DNA of 33,664 nt from DASVWH01 sp036389715 (GTDB lineage: Bacteria; Acidobacteriota; Blastocatellia; Pyrinomonadales; Pyrinomonadaceae): NCBI GenBank assembly GCA_036389715.1, contig DASVWH010000096.1:1-33664 (forward strand). Reading direction: 5' to 3'. The translations under genes and the position numbers were made by a program. A model generated the notes under the pieces. It ran no database searches. It had not been told where the DNA came from and saw nothing but the letters and a program-made list of their open reading frames with translations. Positions 1 to 7,887 of this stretch are shown here, in pieces (position 1 is the first letter of the stretch; each line of letters starts with the position of its first letter).

Positions 1-28
1 CGGCGTGAGCTTAATCAAGCTCACGCCG
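1..28 (-). terminator. Hairpin downstream of the aminotransferase gene
   Basis: Positions 1-12 and 17-28 are perfect reverse complements (12 bp, GC-rich) with a 4-nt AATC loop. The hairpin lies 46 nt past the stop codon of the minus-strand aminotransferase, where an intrinsic terminator is expected. Any U-tract for minus-strand transcription would lie before base 1 and cannot be seen, so the call rests on stem strength and position. Confidence 0.6.
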
Positions 29-73
29 CCTCTTCCCATTGCTGATTGCGCCCACCGTTGCCTTGAGTAGCTG

Positions 74-1276
74 TCAGGCGAGCTTTTCGGCGATCTCTCT
101 GATGCGCCGCATGCCTTCCTGTAGACGGTCGAGCGAGGTCGCATAAGAGATGCGGATGAAACCGTCTGCCCCGAAGCCCGCGCCGTCTGTGACGACCGTA
201 TGCTCCTCGTTGAGCAGCCTGTCGGCGAATTCGCCGGAGGTCTTAAGCTCTCCTTTAAGGCAGCCGCGCACGTCCGGGAAAGCATAGAAAGCGCCTTCGG
301 GCATAATGCACCTGAAGCCCGGAATCCCGTCCAGCGCCTTGAGCATCCATTCTCTGCGGGCCGTGTATTCGGAGAGCATCGCGGCGACGGAATCCTGCGG
401 CCCGTTAAAGGCGGTGGCGGCAGCGTATTGAGCTATCGAGTTGGGATTGCTAGTCGAGTGGCCCTGCACCTTGAGCATGGCCTGCGTCCAGTCTTCCCCG
501 GCCAGCGCGTAGCCCATGCGCCAGCCCGTCATCGCATAGGTCTTCGAGAACGAGCCTGCGATGCAGAGGCGCGCGCGCAGTTCCTGCGGGAGCTTCGCCG
601 CGCTATAGACTTCCGCTGGCGGGTAGACGAAGCGCAGGTAACACTCGTCGGAGACGGCATAGATGGCGCGCTCGTCCAGGAGCTCCATAATGCGCCGGAA
701 CTCTTGCGGGCGAATGACCCTGCCCGAAGGATTATTGGGCGAGTTGAGAATGATGAGCTTGGTGCGCGGCGTGATGGCCCGCCTGACCTGCTCGGCGTTC
801 AAGAGAAAGTCTGTCTCTTCGGTTTCGATAAAGACTGGAGTGGCGCGCGCGAGGGTGACGATTTCGGGGAAGGTGACCCAGTAAGGCTTCGGTATCAGGA
901 CCTCGTCGCCGGGCCCGACGAGCGAGACGATGGCATTGAAGATAGCCTGCTTGCCGCCGGACGTGCCCATCACCTGCGCATCCTCGAAGTGAGCGCCGAA
1001 TTCCCGCTCGTAGTAATTGATGATGGCATCCTTGAGCAGGCGCGTTCCGGCCGTCGGCGTGTACTTGGTCTGCCCGTCGCGCATCGCTTCCCAGGCTGCC
1101 TGCTTGATCTCGTCAGGCGTATCGAAATCCGGTTCGCCCGCGCCCAGGTCAACGACATCAATGCCTTCGGCGCGCATCGCCTGGGCGGCCTGCATCGCCG
1201 CGAGCGTTGAAGAGACGCGCATCCGGGCGACGTTGTCTGCAACGGGAAAAACTTCACTGGCTGCTTTAGTCATCAT
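74..1276 (-). CDS. Pyridoxal-phosphate aminotransferase, aspartate type (class I)
   Basis: The 400-residue product is a fold-type I PLP aminotransferase, most like bacterial aspartate aminotransferases of the Ib subgroup. These transfer the amino group of aspartate to 2-oxoglutarate in the cytosol. Visible marks are the N-terminal LGAGEPDFDTP segment, NSPNNPSG in the middle, SDECY, the PLP lysine in SFSKTYAMTGWR (about K245) and the C-terminal FIRISYA arginine that binds the substrate carboxylate. Length is normal for the family. Two ATG codons are adjacent (1276 and 1273); neither has a strong Shine-Dalgarno. It lies 70 nt downstream of the H1-like gene on the same strand and may be read from the same promoter. 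Exact substrate (aspartate, prephenate or another amino acid) cannot be fixed by eye. Confidence 0.93.
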   Translation of the reverse strand: MMTKAASEVFPVADNVARMRVSSTLAAMQAAQAMRAEGIDVVDLGAGEPDFDTPDEIKQAAWEAMRDGQTKYTPTAGTRLLKDAIINYYEREFGAHFEDAQVMGTSGGKQAIFNAIVSLVGPGDEVLIPKPYWVTFPEIVTLARATPVFIETEETDFLLNAEQVRRAITPRTKLIILNSPNNPSGRVIRPQEFRRIMELLDERAIYAVSDECYLRFVYPPAEVYSAAKLPQELRARLCIAGSFSKTYAMTGWRMGYALAGEDWTQAMLKVQGHSTSNPNSIAQYAAATAFNGPQDSVAAMLSEYTARREWMLKALDGIPGFRCIMPEGAFYAFPDVRGCLKGELKTSGEFADRLLNEEHTVVTDGAGFGADGFIRISYATSLDRLQEGMRRIREIAEKLA

Positions 1277-1346
1277 CTATTAGTTCTTAAGGCACGCGGA
1301 ACGGTCGGAACGAAAGCCGTGGCCCGCCCCGCATGACCGAAAAGTC

Positions 1347-1673
1347 TTACTTCTTTGAGCTGCTCTTCTGACCACTCTTCTTGCTAATCTTCTGACCGCT
1401 CTTCTTACTACTCTTTGCGCCGCTCTTGGTGCTGCTCTTGGCTCCGCTCTTCTTGCCGCCCTTTTTACCGCCCTTCCTGGCTGAGCTTTTGCTGGCCTTT
1501 GTGCCGCGCCCGGAGCCGCTCTTCTTGCCGCCGCCCGTCTCTTTATTGACGGTGGCCCAGGCACGCTTCTCGGCCTCTTTCTTTGAAGTGCCGCGCTTCT
1601 CGTAGCCCTCTTCGATGTGCTCGGCCTGCCGCTTCTGCTTGTCCGTGTAGCTGGACTTATCGCCTCTGGGCAT
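1347..1673 (-). CDS. Small lysine-rich histone-H1-like protein
   Basis: This is a basic protein of 108 residues. The first 50 or so residues (MPRGDKSSYTDKQKRQAEHI, then EEGY, then AEKRAWATVNKETGG) match a small conserved bacterial family that databases often label plasmid stabilization protein, without good functional proof. The rest is a Lys/Ser/Gly tail like histone H1 or Hc1. The tail contains four tandem octapeptides of the form [KT]KSG[AQ]K[SI]S. ATG at 1673 is preferred over an in-frame GTG at 1700 because GGGAGG lies 10 nt before the ATG and the family begins MPRGDK. A role in binding DNA or polyanions is inferred from charge alone. Confidence 0.8.
   Translation of the reverse strand: MPRGDKSSYTDKQKRQAEHIEEGYEKRGTSKKEAEKRAWATVNKETGGGKKSGSGRGTKASKSSARKGGKKGGKKSGAKSSTKSGAKSSKKSGQKISKKSGQKSSSKK
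1359..1454 (-). repeat. Four tandem 24-nt units coding Lys-rich octapeptides
   Basis: Four consecutive 8-codon units encode KKSGAKSS, TKSGAKSS, KKSGQKIS and KKSGQKSS at the C terminus of the H1-like protein. Third-base differences between units show that they are not a very recent expansion. Confidence 0.8.
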
Positions 1674-1761
1674 CCTCTTTAGCCCTCCCTTTCGAGCCAC
1701 ACTCTCGCCCGGACTTTAAGCGCCAGGCGGAGAGCGCCCTGGAAGTTGGTAAAGCGGTCTC

Positions 1762-1793
1762 AGTATAACATGCGCGGGCCGACTTGTTTTCAA
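1762..1793 (-). promoter_or_regulatory. Candidate extended -10 promoter for the H1-like gene
   Basis: Reading the minus strand there is TATACT (1767-1762) directly preceded by TGT, giving an extended -10 element with 5 of 6 matches to TATAAT. A TTGAAA (1793-1788) lies 20 nt upstream, too far for an ideal -35, so the extended -10 would carry most of the activity. The -35 overlaps the coaD stop codon. Predicted transcripts would start near 1755, about 80 nt before the ATG at 1673. Confidence 0.45.
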
Positions 1794-2284
1794 CCCCCGT
1801 TGAGCTTCTTTCTCATCAGCGTCTCGACCGAGGCCGGGACGAGCCCTGCGATCTTGCCGCCGAGCAGAAAAATCTCTTTGACGAGACGAGAGCTGACGTA
1901 AGAGTAAGCCTCGGCGGGCATCATGAAGACGGTTTCGACGTGCGGTTCGAGGCGGCGGTTCATCAGGGCCATCTGCAACTCATACTCGTAGTCAGAGATG
2001 GCGCGAATGCCGCGGACAATCGCGTCGGCCTCTCGCTGGACGGCGTAATCCACCAGCAGGCCGCGGAAATCTTCGACCAGCAGTCGGCAGGAGCCGTGCT
2101 CGATCTCGTTAATCACGCGCGCGAGCATCTCCTTGCGCTCGTCAATCGTGAAGAAGGGCTGCTTGCCGGGATTGACGAGGATGGCGATGATGATCTCGTC
2201 AAAGAGCTTGCAGCCCCGTTCGATAATATCCAGGTGGCCGTTGGTGATCGGATCGAACGAGCCGGGATAGATAGCGCGTCGCAT
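1790..2284 (-). CDS. coaD: Phosphopantetheine adenylyltransferase
   Basis: The 164-residue product is a typical CoaD, which transfers AMP from ATP to 4'-phosphopantetheine to make dephospho-CoA, the penultimate step of coenzyme A synthesis. It starts with the nucleotidyltransferase segment YPGSFDPITNGH, carrying the TxGH motif at residues 14-17, and has IVRGIR in the middle and YVSSRLVKE near the end (usual ISSSLVKE). Length fits the 155-170 usual for bacterial CoaD. No clear Shine-Dalgarno precedes the ATG. The gene is divergent from the coiled-coil gene across a 167-nt gap. Confidence 0.97.
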   Translation of the reverse strand: MRRAIYPGSFDPITNGHLDIIERGCKLFDEIIIAILVNPGKQPFFTIDERKEMLARVINEIEHGSCRLLVEDFRGLLVDYAVQREADAIVRGIRAISDYEYELQMALMNRRLEPHVETVFMMPAEAYSYVSSRLVKEIFLLGGKIAGLVPASVETLMRKKLNGG

Positions 2285-2385
2285 AAAGGGAAGCTACAGG
2301 GTATGAGCAAAATCGGTGAACGGCAAAGAAAGTAACACAAAAGAAATCGGGGCGAAAGGTAAGAGCCGAATCTGTTTTGCCTTAA

Positions 2386-2414
2386 TTGACATCCATCTCG
2401 CGCCAGCATATCTT
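2386..2414 (+). promoter_or_regulatory. Sigma70-type promoter of the coiled-coil gene
   Basis: A perfect TTGACA (2386-2391) and TATCTT (2409-2414) are separated by exactly 17 nt. Transcription would start near 2421, leaving a leader of about 30 nt with a GAGGAG ribosome binding site 9 nt before the ATG at 2452. This is the best match to a housekeeping promoter in the window and may also drive the solute-binding protein gene 53 nt downstream. Confidence 0.7.
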
Positions 2415-2451
2415 TCTCCTCTCGAAAGTTCCCGCCGAGGAGCAATGAGAA

Positions 2452-2904
2452 ATGGCCGCCGAAGAGAGAATCTTACGATTAGAAAACGCTTTTACTGCTC
2501 TCGAAGAACTGGCCGCCCGGGCTGATGGCCGCGCCTCCAATCTGGAAAAGCACTTCAAAATGCTGACGGAATTGGCCGTTAAGGCAGACGAGCGGATGGA
2601 TGATTTCGACGTGCGTTTGGCTGCCCTGACGCAAGCGCAGTCACAAACGGAGGCTAATCTTTCAGCCCTGGTTTCCATCGTCCAGGCGGCAGAGCAGCGC
2701 GTTGATAAGTTCGAGGCGCGTTTGAATGAGTTAGCGGAAGCGCAGGCACGGACCGAAGCTAATCTTTCGGCACTGGCGGAAGCGCAGGCGCGGACCGAGT
2801 CTAATCTTACGCGGACAGAGTCTAACCTTAGGCGGACAGAGTCTAACCTTAACAGGCTGGCTGAAACTGTCGAACGCTATATCAGCGAAGGACGCGACCG
2901 ATAG
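2452..2904 (+). CDS. Coiled-coil protein of unknown function
   Basis: This is a 150-residue protein that is helical almost throughout, with heptad spacing of Leu, Ala, Val and Phe. It has no signal peptide, membrane segment or recognisable catalytic domain. The C-terminal third is repetitive: two 14-residue units (LAEAQARTEANLSA and LAEAQARTESNLTR) and then RTESNLT, RTESNLR and RTESNLN, each exactly one coiled-coil heptad. The start is supported by GAGGAG 9 nt upstream and the promoter at 2386-2414. It resembles the many small tether-like coiled-coil proteins annotated as hypothetical. A structural or oligomerisation role is inference only. Confidence 0.8.
   Translation: MAAEERILRLENAFTALEELAARADGRASNLEKHFKMLTELAVKADERMDDFDVRLAALTQAQSQTEANLSALVSIVQAAEQRVDKFEARLNELAEAQARTEANLSALAEAQARTESNLTRTESNLRRTESNLNRLAETVERYISEGRDR
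2791..2853 (+). repeat. Three tandem 21-nt units within the coiled-coil gene
   Basis: Units at 2791-2811, 2812-2832 and 2833-2853 share the core CGGACAGAGTCTAACCTTA with few substitutions and each encodes one protein heptad, RTESNL plus one variable residue. The second and third units are nearly identical, suggesting slippage or unequal recombination that keeps both reading frame and coiled-coil register. Confidence 0.8.
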
Positions 2905-2957
2905 TTCTTCAATCTCGCTCGAAAAACCAGCTCATTAGCGTCAAGCCGGGAGACCCG

Positions 2958-4031
2958 ATGTTTCGCTCGAAAACCGTCCGAATCGTGTTGGCCATCATCG
3001 CCTGCTTTCTGGCGATCGTCTTCTTAAGATACCGCTCGCTCCAAAAACCGCGCAGCCACGAGGAAGAGACCTTTCACCAGGCGCAGGACGGCGGGCAGAA
3101 GCAGAGCCTGACCGTCGCCTTCATCCCTGTGACCTGCCACCTGACCTGTCCCGTCACAGACTTTGCCTCCAAGACGAGCACGACGGGAACGCGCTTTGAC
3201 GCCCTCCGGTTCACGGAATTCCCGACCATCGTCGAGGCGCTGAAGTCTAAGAAGCTGGTCGCGGGATTTTTGACAGTGCCGCTGGCCATGAAGCTGCGCG
3301 AGCAGGGCGTCCCAATCAAGATCGCCTGCCTGGGCCACCGCGACGGCTCGCAACTGGTGATTCGCAAGGAAGACGCGGCCAAGGATTTGCGCGACCTGCG
3401 CGGCAAGACCATCGCCATCCCGAGCCCTTTCAGCAACGAGAATTTCGTCATCAACAAGATGATGCGCGATCAGGGAGTGCGCCCGGAAGAGATCAAGTTC
3501 GTGGTCATGCCCCCGCCCGACATGACCGCCGCTCTTTCGGCGAAGGCCGTTGACGGCTTCATCGTCGCCGAGCCTTTCTGCGCCAAGGCGGAGATGGAAG
3601 GCTTCGGCCGCGTGCTCTATTATGCCAAGGACATCTGGCCCAACTATATCTCCTGCTGCCTGGTCGTGCATGAGGACTTAATCAGGGAGAGGCCCGAGGT
3701 GGTCAGGGATTTGGTGCGGGGCATCGCGGAGTCCGGCGAGTGGACGGAGCAGCATCGCGAAGAGGCCGCGAAGCTCGTCACGCCCTACTTTCGCCAGGAC
3801 GAAAACCTGCTCAGATACGTCCTGACGCAGCCGCCCGACCGCGTCACCTATCGCAACCTCAACCCGACCGATGCCGAGTTGCAGAAGATACTGGACATGG
3901 GCGTCAGCCTCGGGTTTCTCAAGGCCGACATCTCCATCCCGGAGTTGATGGACAGGTCGTTTTACCCGCAGCAGATTAACCCGGCCGTGATTGATATGAG
4001 CCGGATGCCGGAGATCATCAAGCCGCAATGA
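2958..4031 (+). CDS. Orphan ABC-type solute-binding protein, NrtA/SsuA-like fold
   Basis: The 357-residue product has an N-terminal hydrophobic segment (about residues 8-24) that acts as signal peptide or membrane anchor, then a periplasmic-binding-protein fold of the NMT1/NrtA/SsuA group. Visible family segments are LTVAFIPVTC near the start of the mature part, TEFPTIVEALKSKKLVAGFL, LRDLRGKTIAIPSPFSNENF and AVDGFIVAEPFC. A CHLTC cluster at C60-C64 is distinctive. These proteins normally pass nitrate, sulfonates, bicarbonate or pyrimidine precursors to a permease, but no permease or ATPase gene is nearby, so the ligand is unknown. GGGAGA just before the ATG supports the start. It follows the coiled-coil gene by 53 nt and may share its transcript. 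Confidence 0.85.
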   Translation: MFRSKTVRIVLAIIACFLAIVFLRYRSLQKPRSHEEETFHQAQDGGQKQSLTVAFIPVTCHLTCPVTDFASKTSTTGTRFDALRFTEFPTIVEALKSKKLVAGFLTVPLAMKLREQGVPIKIACLGHRDGSQLVIRKEDAAKDLRDLRGKTIAIPSPFSNENFVINKMMRDQGVRPEEIKFVVMPPPDMTAALSAKAVDGFIVAEPFCAKAEMEGFGRVLYYAKDIWPNYISCCLVVHEDLIRERPEVVRDLVRGIAESGEWTEQHREEAAKLVTPYFRQDENLLRYVLTQPPDRVTYRNLNPTDAELQKILDMGVSLGFLKADISIPELMDRSFYPQQINPAVIDMSRMPEIIKPQ

Positions 4032-4087
4032 GTGAGGCTGCAAAGACGACGTGTCCGGCGCTCGGCGTTGCGCGCCCTGGTCTATTC

Positions 4088-4117
4088 TTGACACGAGAGA
4101 GCGCACAATGTTTCAAT
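4088..4117 (+). promoter_or_regulatory. Candidate promoter of the riboswitch-metH transcript
   Basis: TTGACA (4088-4093) is a perfect -35 and TTCAAT (4112-4117) an acceptable -10, with an 18-nt spacer. The predicted start near 4124 falls just before the riboswitch aptamer, as needed for the leader to contain it whole. Confidence 0.55.
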
Positions 4118-4130
4118 AACGGGCTTAACA

Positions 4131-4185
4131 AACGTGGTGAGTTAAGGCAACTTGCGGCCACGTAAAATAAACTGCTAAACAGCTC
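4131..4185 (+). promoter_or_regulatory. Probable SAM-II riboswitch aptamer upstream of metH
   Basis: Stem P1 is ACGTGG (4132-4137) pairing with CCACGT (4158-4163). The loop keeps GGTGA at the start and CTTGCGGCCACG at the end, and the 3' side has TAAA then GCTAAA (4174-4179). This matches by memory the alphaproteobacterial SAM-II (metA motif) consensus, in which CGUGGUGAUUUG, GCUUGCAGCCACGU, UAAA and GCUAAA follow in this order. The pseudoknot can form between AGTT (4140-4143) and AACT (4170-4173); one U-G pair of the consensus is replaced by G-C, a compensating change. SAM-II binds S-adenosylmethionine and represses methionine genes, which fits metH directly downstream. Not checked with a covariance model. 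Confidence 0.72.
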
Positions 4186-4218
4186 GGCGAGTCTTTCCGG
4201 TAGAGACCAACTTTATCA

Positions 4219-4257
4219 GGCTTTAAGGAAAGCCCCGCGTTGTTAGGCGCGGGGCTT
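4219..4257 (+). terminator. Mutually exclusive antiterminator and terminator hairpins before metH
   Basis: A perfect 10-bp GC-rich stem joins 4230-4239 and 4248-4257 with an 8-nt loop, followed by a weak T-rich run (TTCATTCTT). A competing 6-bp hairpin, GGCTTT (4219-4224) with AAAGCC (4229-4234), uses the first bases of the terminator stem, so the two cannot form together. It lies between the aptamer and the metH start, as in a transcription attenuator. The T-tract is poor, so premature termination may be inefficient or Rho-aided, or the hairpin may instead end transcripts from the upstream gene. Confidence 0.6.
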
Positions 4258-4319
4258 CATTCTTGTGCAGCCCGCTGTGCGGAAAAACTCGAGCCGAAAA
4301 GGGAGCAACCGAACACCCT

Positions 4320-7300
4320 ATGAGCGAATTCCTTGACGCATTGAAAGAGCGCATCGTCGTTTTCGACGGCGCGATGGGCACAAACCTCCAAACGCAGAAT
4401 CTGACGGCGGATGATTTCGGCGGGCCGCAGCTCGAAGGCTGCAACGAGTACCTGCTCATCAGCAGGCCCGAGGCCGTCGAGAATGTTCACGCGGCCTTTT
4501 ACGAGGTCGGCTGCGACGTGGTCGAGACCAACTCGTTCGGCTCGACGGCCGTCGTGCTCGCCGAATATAACATCCAACAGCTCGCCTACGAGTTGAACTT
4601 CAAGGCCGCGCAGCTGGCACGGCGCATCGCTTCCGACTTCTCGACGAAGGAGCGGCCGCGCTGGGTCTCAGGCTCGATGGGGCCGGGAACGAAACTGCCG
4701 ACGCTCGGCCACATCACCTTCAAAGACCTCAAGGCGGCCTACGCAGAGCAGGTGCGCGGACTGGTTGACGGCGGCGTGGACATGCTGCAAGTCGAGACCT
4801 GCCAGGATTTGCTGCAAACGAAGGCGGCGCTCTCGGCCATCTTTGAATATTTCGCCGAGATCAAGCGGCGCGTGCCCGTCATCGCGCAGGTGACCATCGA
4901 GATTTTCGGGACGATGCTCAACGGGACGGAGATCAACGCGGCCCTGACGGCGCTTGAGCCCTTCCCGATTGACATCATCGGGATGAACTGCGGGACGGGA
5001 CCGAAACACATGACGGAGAGCATCCGCTATCTCTGCGAGAACGCGCCGCTGCCCGTCTCCGTGCTGCCCAATGCGGGGCTGCCGTCCGTCAAAGACGGCG
5101 CGACGCATTATGACGAAACGCCAGAATCCTTCACGGCGCAGATCGTTCACTTCGCCAGGGATTTCGGCGTCAGCGTCGTCGGCGGCTGCTGCGGAACGAC
5201 GCCCGCGCATCTCAAAGCGGTCGTCGAAGCGATGAGCAGTCTCGCGCCGAAGCAGCGCCAGCCGAAGCTCGTGCCCGCCGCTTCGTCCATCTACTTTCAG
5301 CAGCCTTACGTCCAGGACACCTCCTTTCTGATAGTCGGCGAGCGCGTCAACGCCAGCGGCTCGAAAAAGATGCGCGACCTCCTCAACGCGGAGGACTGGG
5401 ACGGGCTCGTCTCGCTGGCCAAGGAGCAGGAGCGCGAGGGCGCACACATTCTGGATGTCAACGTGGACTTCGTCGGGCGCGACGGCGAGCGCGACATGCA
5501 CGAGCTGGCTTCGCGGCTCGTCACGAGCGTCAAGATTCCGCTGATGCTCGATTCGACCGAGTGGCAGAAGATGGAGGCCGGGCTTGAACACGCGGGCGGC
5601 AAGTGCATCCTGAATTCGACCAACTACGAGGACGGCGAGCCGCGCTTCGCCAAAGTCCTTGAGCTGGCGAAAAAGTACGGCGCGAGCGTCGTCATCGGGA
5701 CGATAGACGAGCAGGGCATGGCGCGCAGCGCCGAAGGCAAGCTCAAGATAGCTGCGCGCGCCTACGAGCAGGCGACCGAGAAATACGGCATCGCGGCTCA
5801 CGACATCTTCTTCGACCCGCTGGCGCTGCCCATCTCGACCGGCATCGAAGAGGACCGCCGCAACGCGCTTGAGACCATCGAGGCCATTCGCCGCATCAAG
5901 TCGGAGCTGAAAGGATGCTTCACCATCCTCGGCGTCTCGAATATCTCGTTCGGCTTGAACCCGGCCTCTCGCGTCGTGCTCAACTCCGTCTTCCTGCACG
6001 ACGCGGTCGAGGCCGGGCTTGACGCGGCCATCGTCAACGCGAGCAAGATCGTTCCGCTCAATCGCATCGGCGAGCGCGAGCGCGATGTCGCGCGCCAGTT
6101 GATCTACGACGAGCGTAAGTTCGACGGCGACATCTGCACCTATGACCCGCTCGGCGTCTTCACGACACTCTTCGAGGGCGTCTCGGCCAAGAGCACGAAG
6201 AAAGAGATGGATGATTTGCCGGTCGAAGAGCGGCTCAAGCGCCACATCATCGACGGCGAAAAGATCGGTCTCGAAGAGCAGCTGAAGCTCGCGCTCGAAA
6301 GCTATCCGGCGCTCGACATCATCAATCACATCCTGCTCGACGGGATGAAGGTGGTCGGAGACCTCTTCGGCAGCGGACAGATGCAGCTGCCCTTCGTGCT
6401 TCAATCGGCGGAAGTGATGAAGGCCGCCGTCCGTTTCCTTGAGCCGTTCATGGAGAAGAAGGGCGGCGCGACCGCCAAGGGGACGATGGTCCTGGCGACC
6501 GTCAAGGGCGACGTGCATGACATCGGCAAAAATCTGGTTGACATCATCCTGACGAACAACGGCTACAGGGTCGTCAATCTAGGCATCAAGCAGACAATCG
6601 AGAACATCATCGCAGCGTTCGAGGAACACAGGGCCGACGCCATCGGGATGAGCGGCCTGCTCGTTAAATCTACGCTCATTATGAGAGAGAATCTCGAAAT
6701 CCTGAACGAGCGGAACATAGACGTGCCGGTCGTCCTGGGCGGTGCGGCGCTGACCCGCCGCTACGTTGAAGACGATTTAAGCTCTGTCTACAAGGGGCGG
6801 CTCTTCTACGCCAGGGATGCCTTCGCCGGGCTGCACACTATGGACGACCTGATGGGCGAGGCGAGGGAACAGGAAGCGGTCGCGGAGCGGATAGAAAAAG
6901 CCGCGCTGGCCGTCGCCGCGGGCGCTACCGGCGGCAACCAGGCCGGGGACGATGCGGAAGACCTCGTCGGCGAAGATGCCAAGCTGGGTATTCGTCAAGG
7001 GTCGCGCCCGCGCGGCGCAACCAAGGTCGCAGGCGACACGACGCACACGCAGCGCTCCGACGTGCGCAGCGACGTGCCCATCCCGCGCGCGCCCTTCTAC
7101 GGCTCGCGGGTGGTCGCAGACATTCCGCTCGATGAGGTTTTCGCTTTCGTCAACGAGACGGCGCTCTTCAAGGGCCAGTGGCAGTTCAAGCAGGGCCGGA
7201 AGTCCGCGGAAGAGTATCGCCAGTTGGTCGCGGAGCACGTCCGCCCGACCTACGAGAAATTGAAAGAGCGCTCGAAGCGTGAGCGGCTGCTGACGCCCCG

Positions 7301-7874
7301 CGTCGTCTACGGCTATTTCCCGTGCCAGTCGTCCGGCAATGATTTGATCGTCTACCGGGATGACGAAAAGACTGAGCGGCAGCGTTTCACTTTCCCGCGC
7401 CAGCCCGCCGGAAAACGACTCTGCCTGGCGGACTATTTCGCCTCGACGGATTCGGGCAGGATGGATGTCGTGGCCTTTCACCTGGTGACGATGGGCAGGC
7501 GTGCCAGCGAGTTTTCGCAGGAGCTTTTCAAAGCGGACAACTATGCCGATTATCTCTTCTTTCACGGCTTGAGCGTCGAGAGCGCGGAGGCCCTGGCCGA
7601 GCTCTGGCACAAGCGCATTCGACAGGAGCTGGGGATAGCGCAACGTGACGCGCCGGAATTGACGAAGCTCTTTCATCAAGCATACCAGGGCTCGCGTTTC
7701 AGCTTCGGTTATCCGGCCTGCCCGGACCTGGAAGACCAGGTCAAGCTCTTCGAGCTGCTCGACCCGGCACGCATCGAGGTCGAGCTGACGGAAGAGTTTC
7801 AGCTAGACCCCGAGCAGTCAACCTCCGCGATCATCGTGCATCATGAGGAAGCCAAATATTTTTCGATAGAATAA
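4320..7874 (+). CDS. metH: Cobalamin-dependent methionine synthase
   Basis: The 1184-residue enzyme transfers the methyl group of 5-methyltetrahydrofolate to homocysteine through methylcobalamin, giving methionine in the cytosol. All modules are present in order. The homocysteine domain has zinc ligands C224 in GMNCGTG and C290/C291 in GGCCGTT. The pterin-binding domain begins near LIVGERVNASGSKKMR. Then come the cobalamin cap, the B12-binding DVHDIG motif with axial ligand H733, and a C-terminal SAM-binding reactivation domain with RFSFGYPACPD. A low-complexity linker of about 60 residues separates the B12 and activation domains. The ATG at 4320 is chosen over an upstream in-frame TTG at 4263 because the TTG lies just past the terminator stem and the protein family starts near MSEFLDAL; AAAAGGGAG precedes the ATG at a somewhat long distance. 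Control by the SAM-II element is likely. Confidence 0.97.
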   Translation: MSEFLDALKERIVVFDGAMGTNLQTQNLTADDFGGPQLEGCNEYLLISRPEAVENVHAAFYEVGCDVVETNSFGSTAVVLAEYNIQQLAYELNFKAAQLARRIASDFSTKERPRWVSGSMGPGTKLPTLGHITFKDLKAAYAEQVRGLVDGGVDMLQVETCQDLLQTKAALSAIFEYFAEIKRRVPVIAQVTIEIFGTMLNGTEINAALTALEPFPIDIIGMNCGTGPKHMTESIRYLCENAPLPVSVLPNAGLPSVKDGATHYDETPESFTAQIVHFARDFGVSVVGGCCGTTPAHLKAVVEAMSSLAPKQRQPKLVPAASSIYFQQPYVQDTSFLIVGERVNASGSKKMRDLLNAEDWDGLVSLAKEQEREGAHILDVNVDFVGRDGERDMHELASRLVTSVKIPLMLDSTEWQKMEAGLEHAGGKCILNSTNYEDGEPRFAKVLELAKKYGASVVIGTIDEQGMARSAEGKLKIAARAYEQATEKYGIAAHDIFFDPLALPISTGIEEDRRNALETIEAIRRIKSELKGCFTILGVSNISFGLNPASRVVLNSVFLHDAVEAGLDAAIVNASKIVPLNRIGERERDVARQLIYDERKFDGDICTYDPLGVFTTLFEGVSAKSTKKEMDDLPVEERLKRHIIDGEKIGLEEQLKLALESYPALDIINHILLDGMKVVGDLFGSGQMQLPFVLQSAEVMKAAVRFLEPFMEKKGGATAKGTMVLATVKGDVHDIGKNLVDIILTNNGYRVVNLGIKQTIENIIAAFEEHRADAIGMSGLLVKSTLIMRENLEILNERNIDVPVVLGGAALTRRYVEDDLSSVYKGRLFYARDAFAGLHTMDDLMGEAREQEAVAERIEKAALAVAAGATGGNQAGDDAEDLVGEDAKLGIRQGSRPRGATKVAGDTTHTQRSDVRSDVPIPRAPFYGSRVVADIPLDEVFAFVNETALFKGQWQFKQGRKSAEEYRQLVAEHVRPTYEKLKERSKRERLLTPRVVYGYFPCQSSGNDLIVYRDDEKTERQRFTFPRQPAGKRLCLADYFASTDSGRMDVVAFHLVTMGRRASEFSQELFKADNYADYLFFHGLSVESAEALAELWHKRIRQELGIAQRDAPELTKLFHQAYQGSRFSFGYPACPDLEDQVKLFELLDPARIEVELTEEFQLDPEQSTSAIIVHHEEAKYFSIE

Positions 7875-7887
7875 GACGGCCGGAGCC

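Noticed and set aside
4263..4319. Upstream in-frame TTG start for metH
   Set aside because: It lies right after the terminator stem and adds 19 residues not expected in MetH; ATG 4320 fits the family.
4668..6518. Long open frame antisense to metH (616 codons)
   Set aside because: It is a mirror of the GC-rich metH codons, with Arg/Asp/Leu/Val-rich sequence and no recognisable domain.
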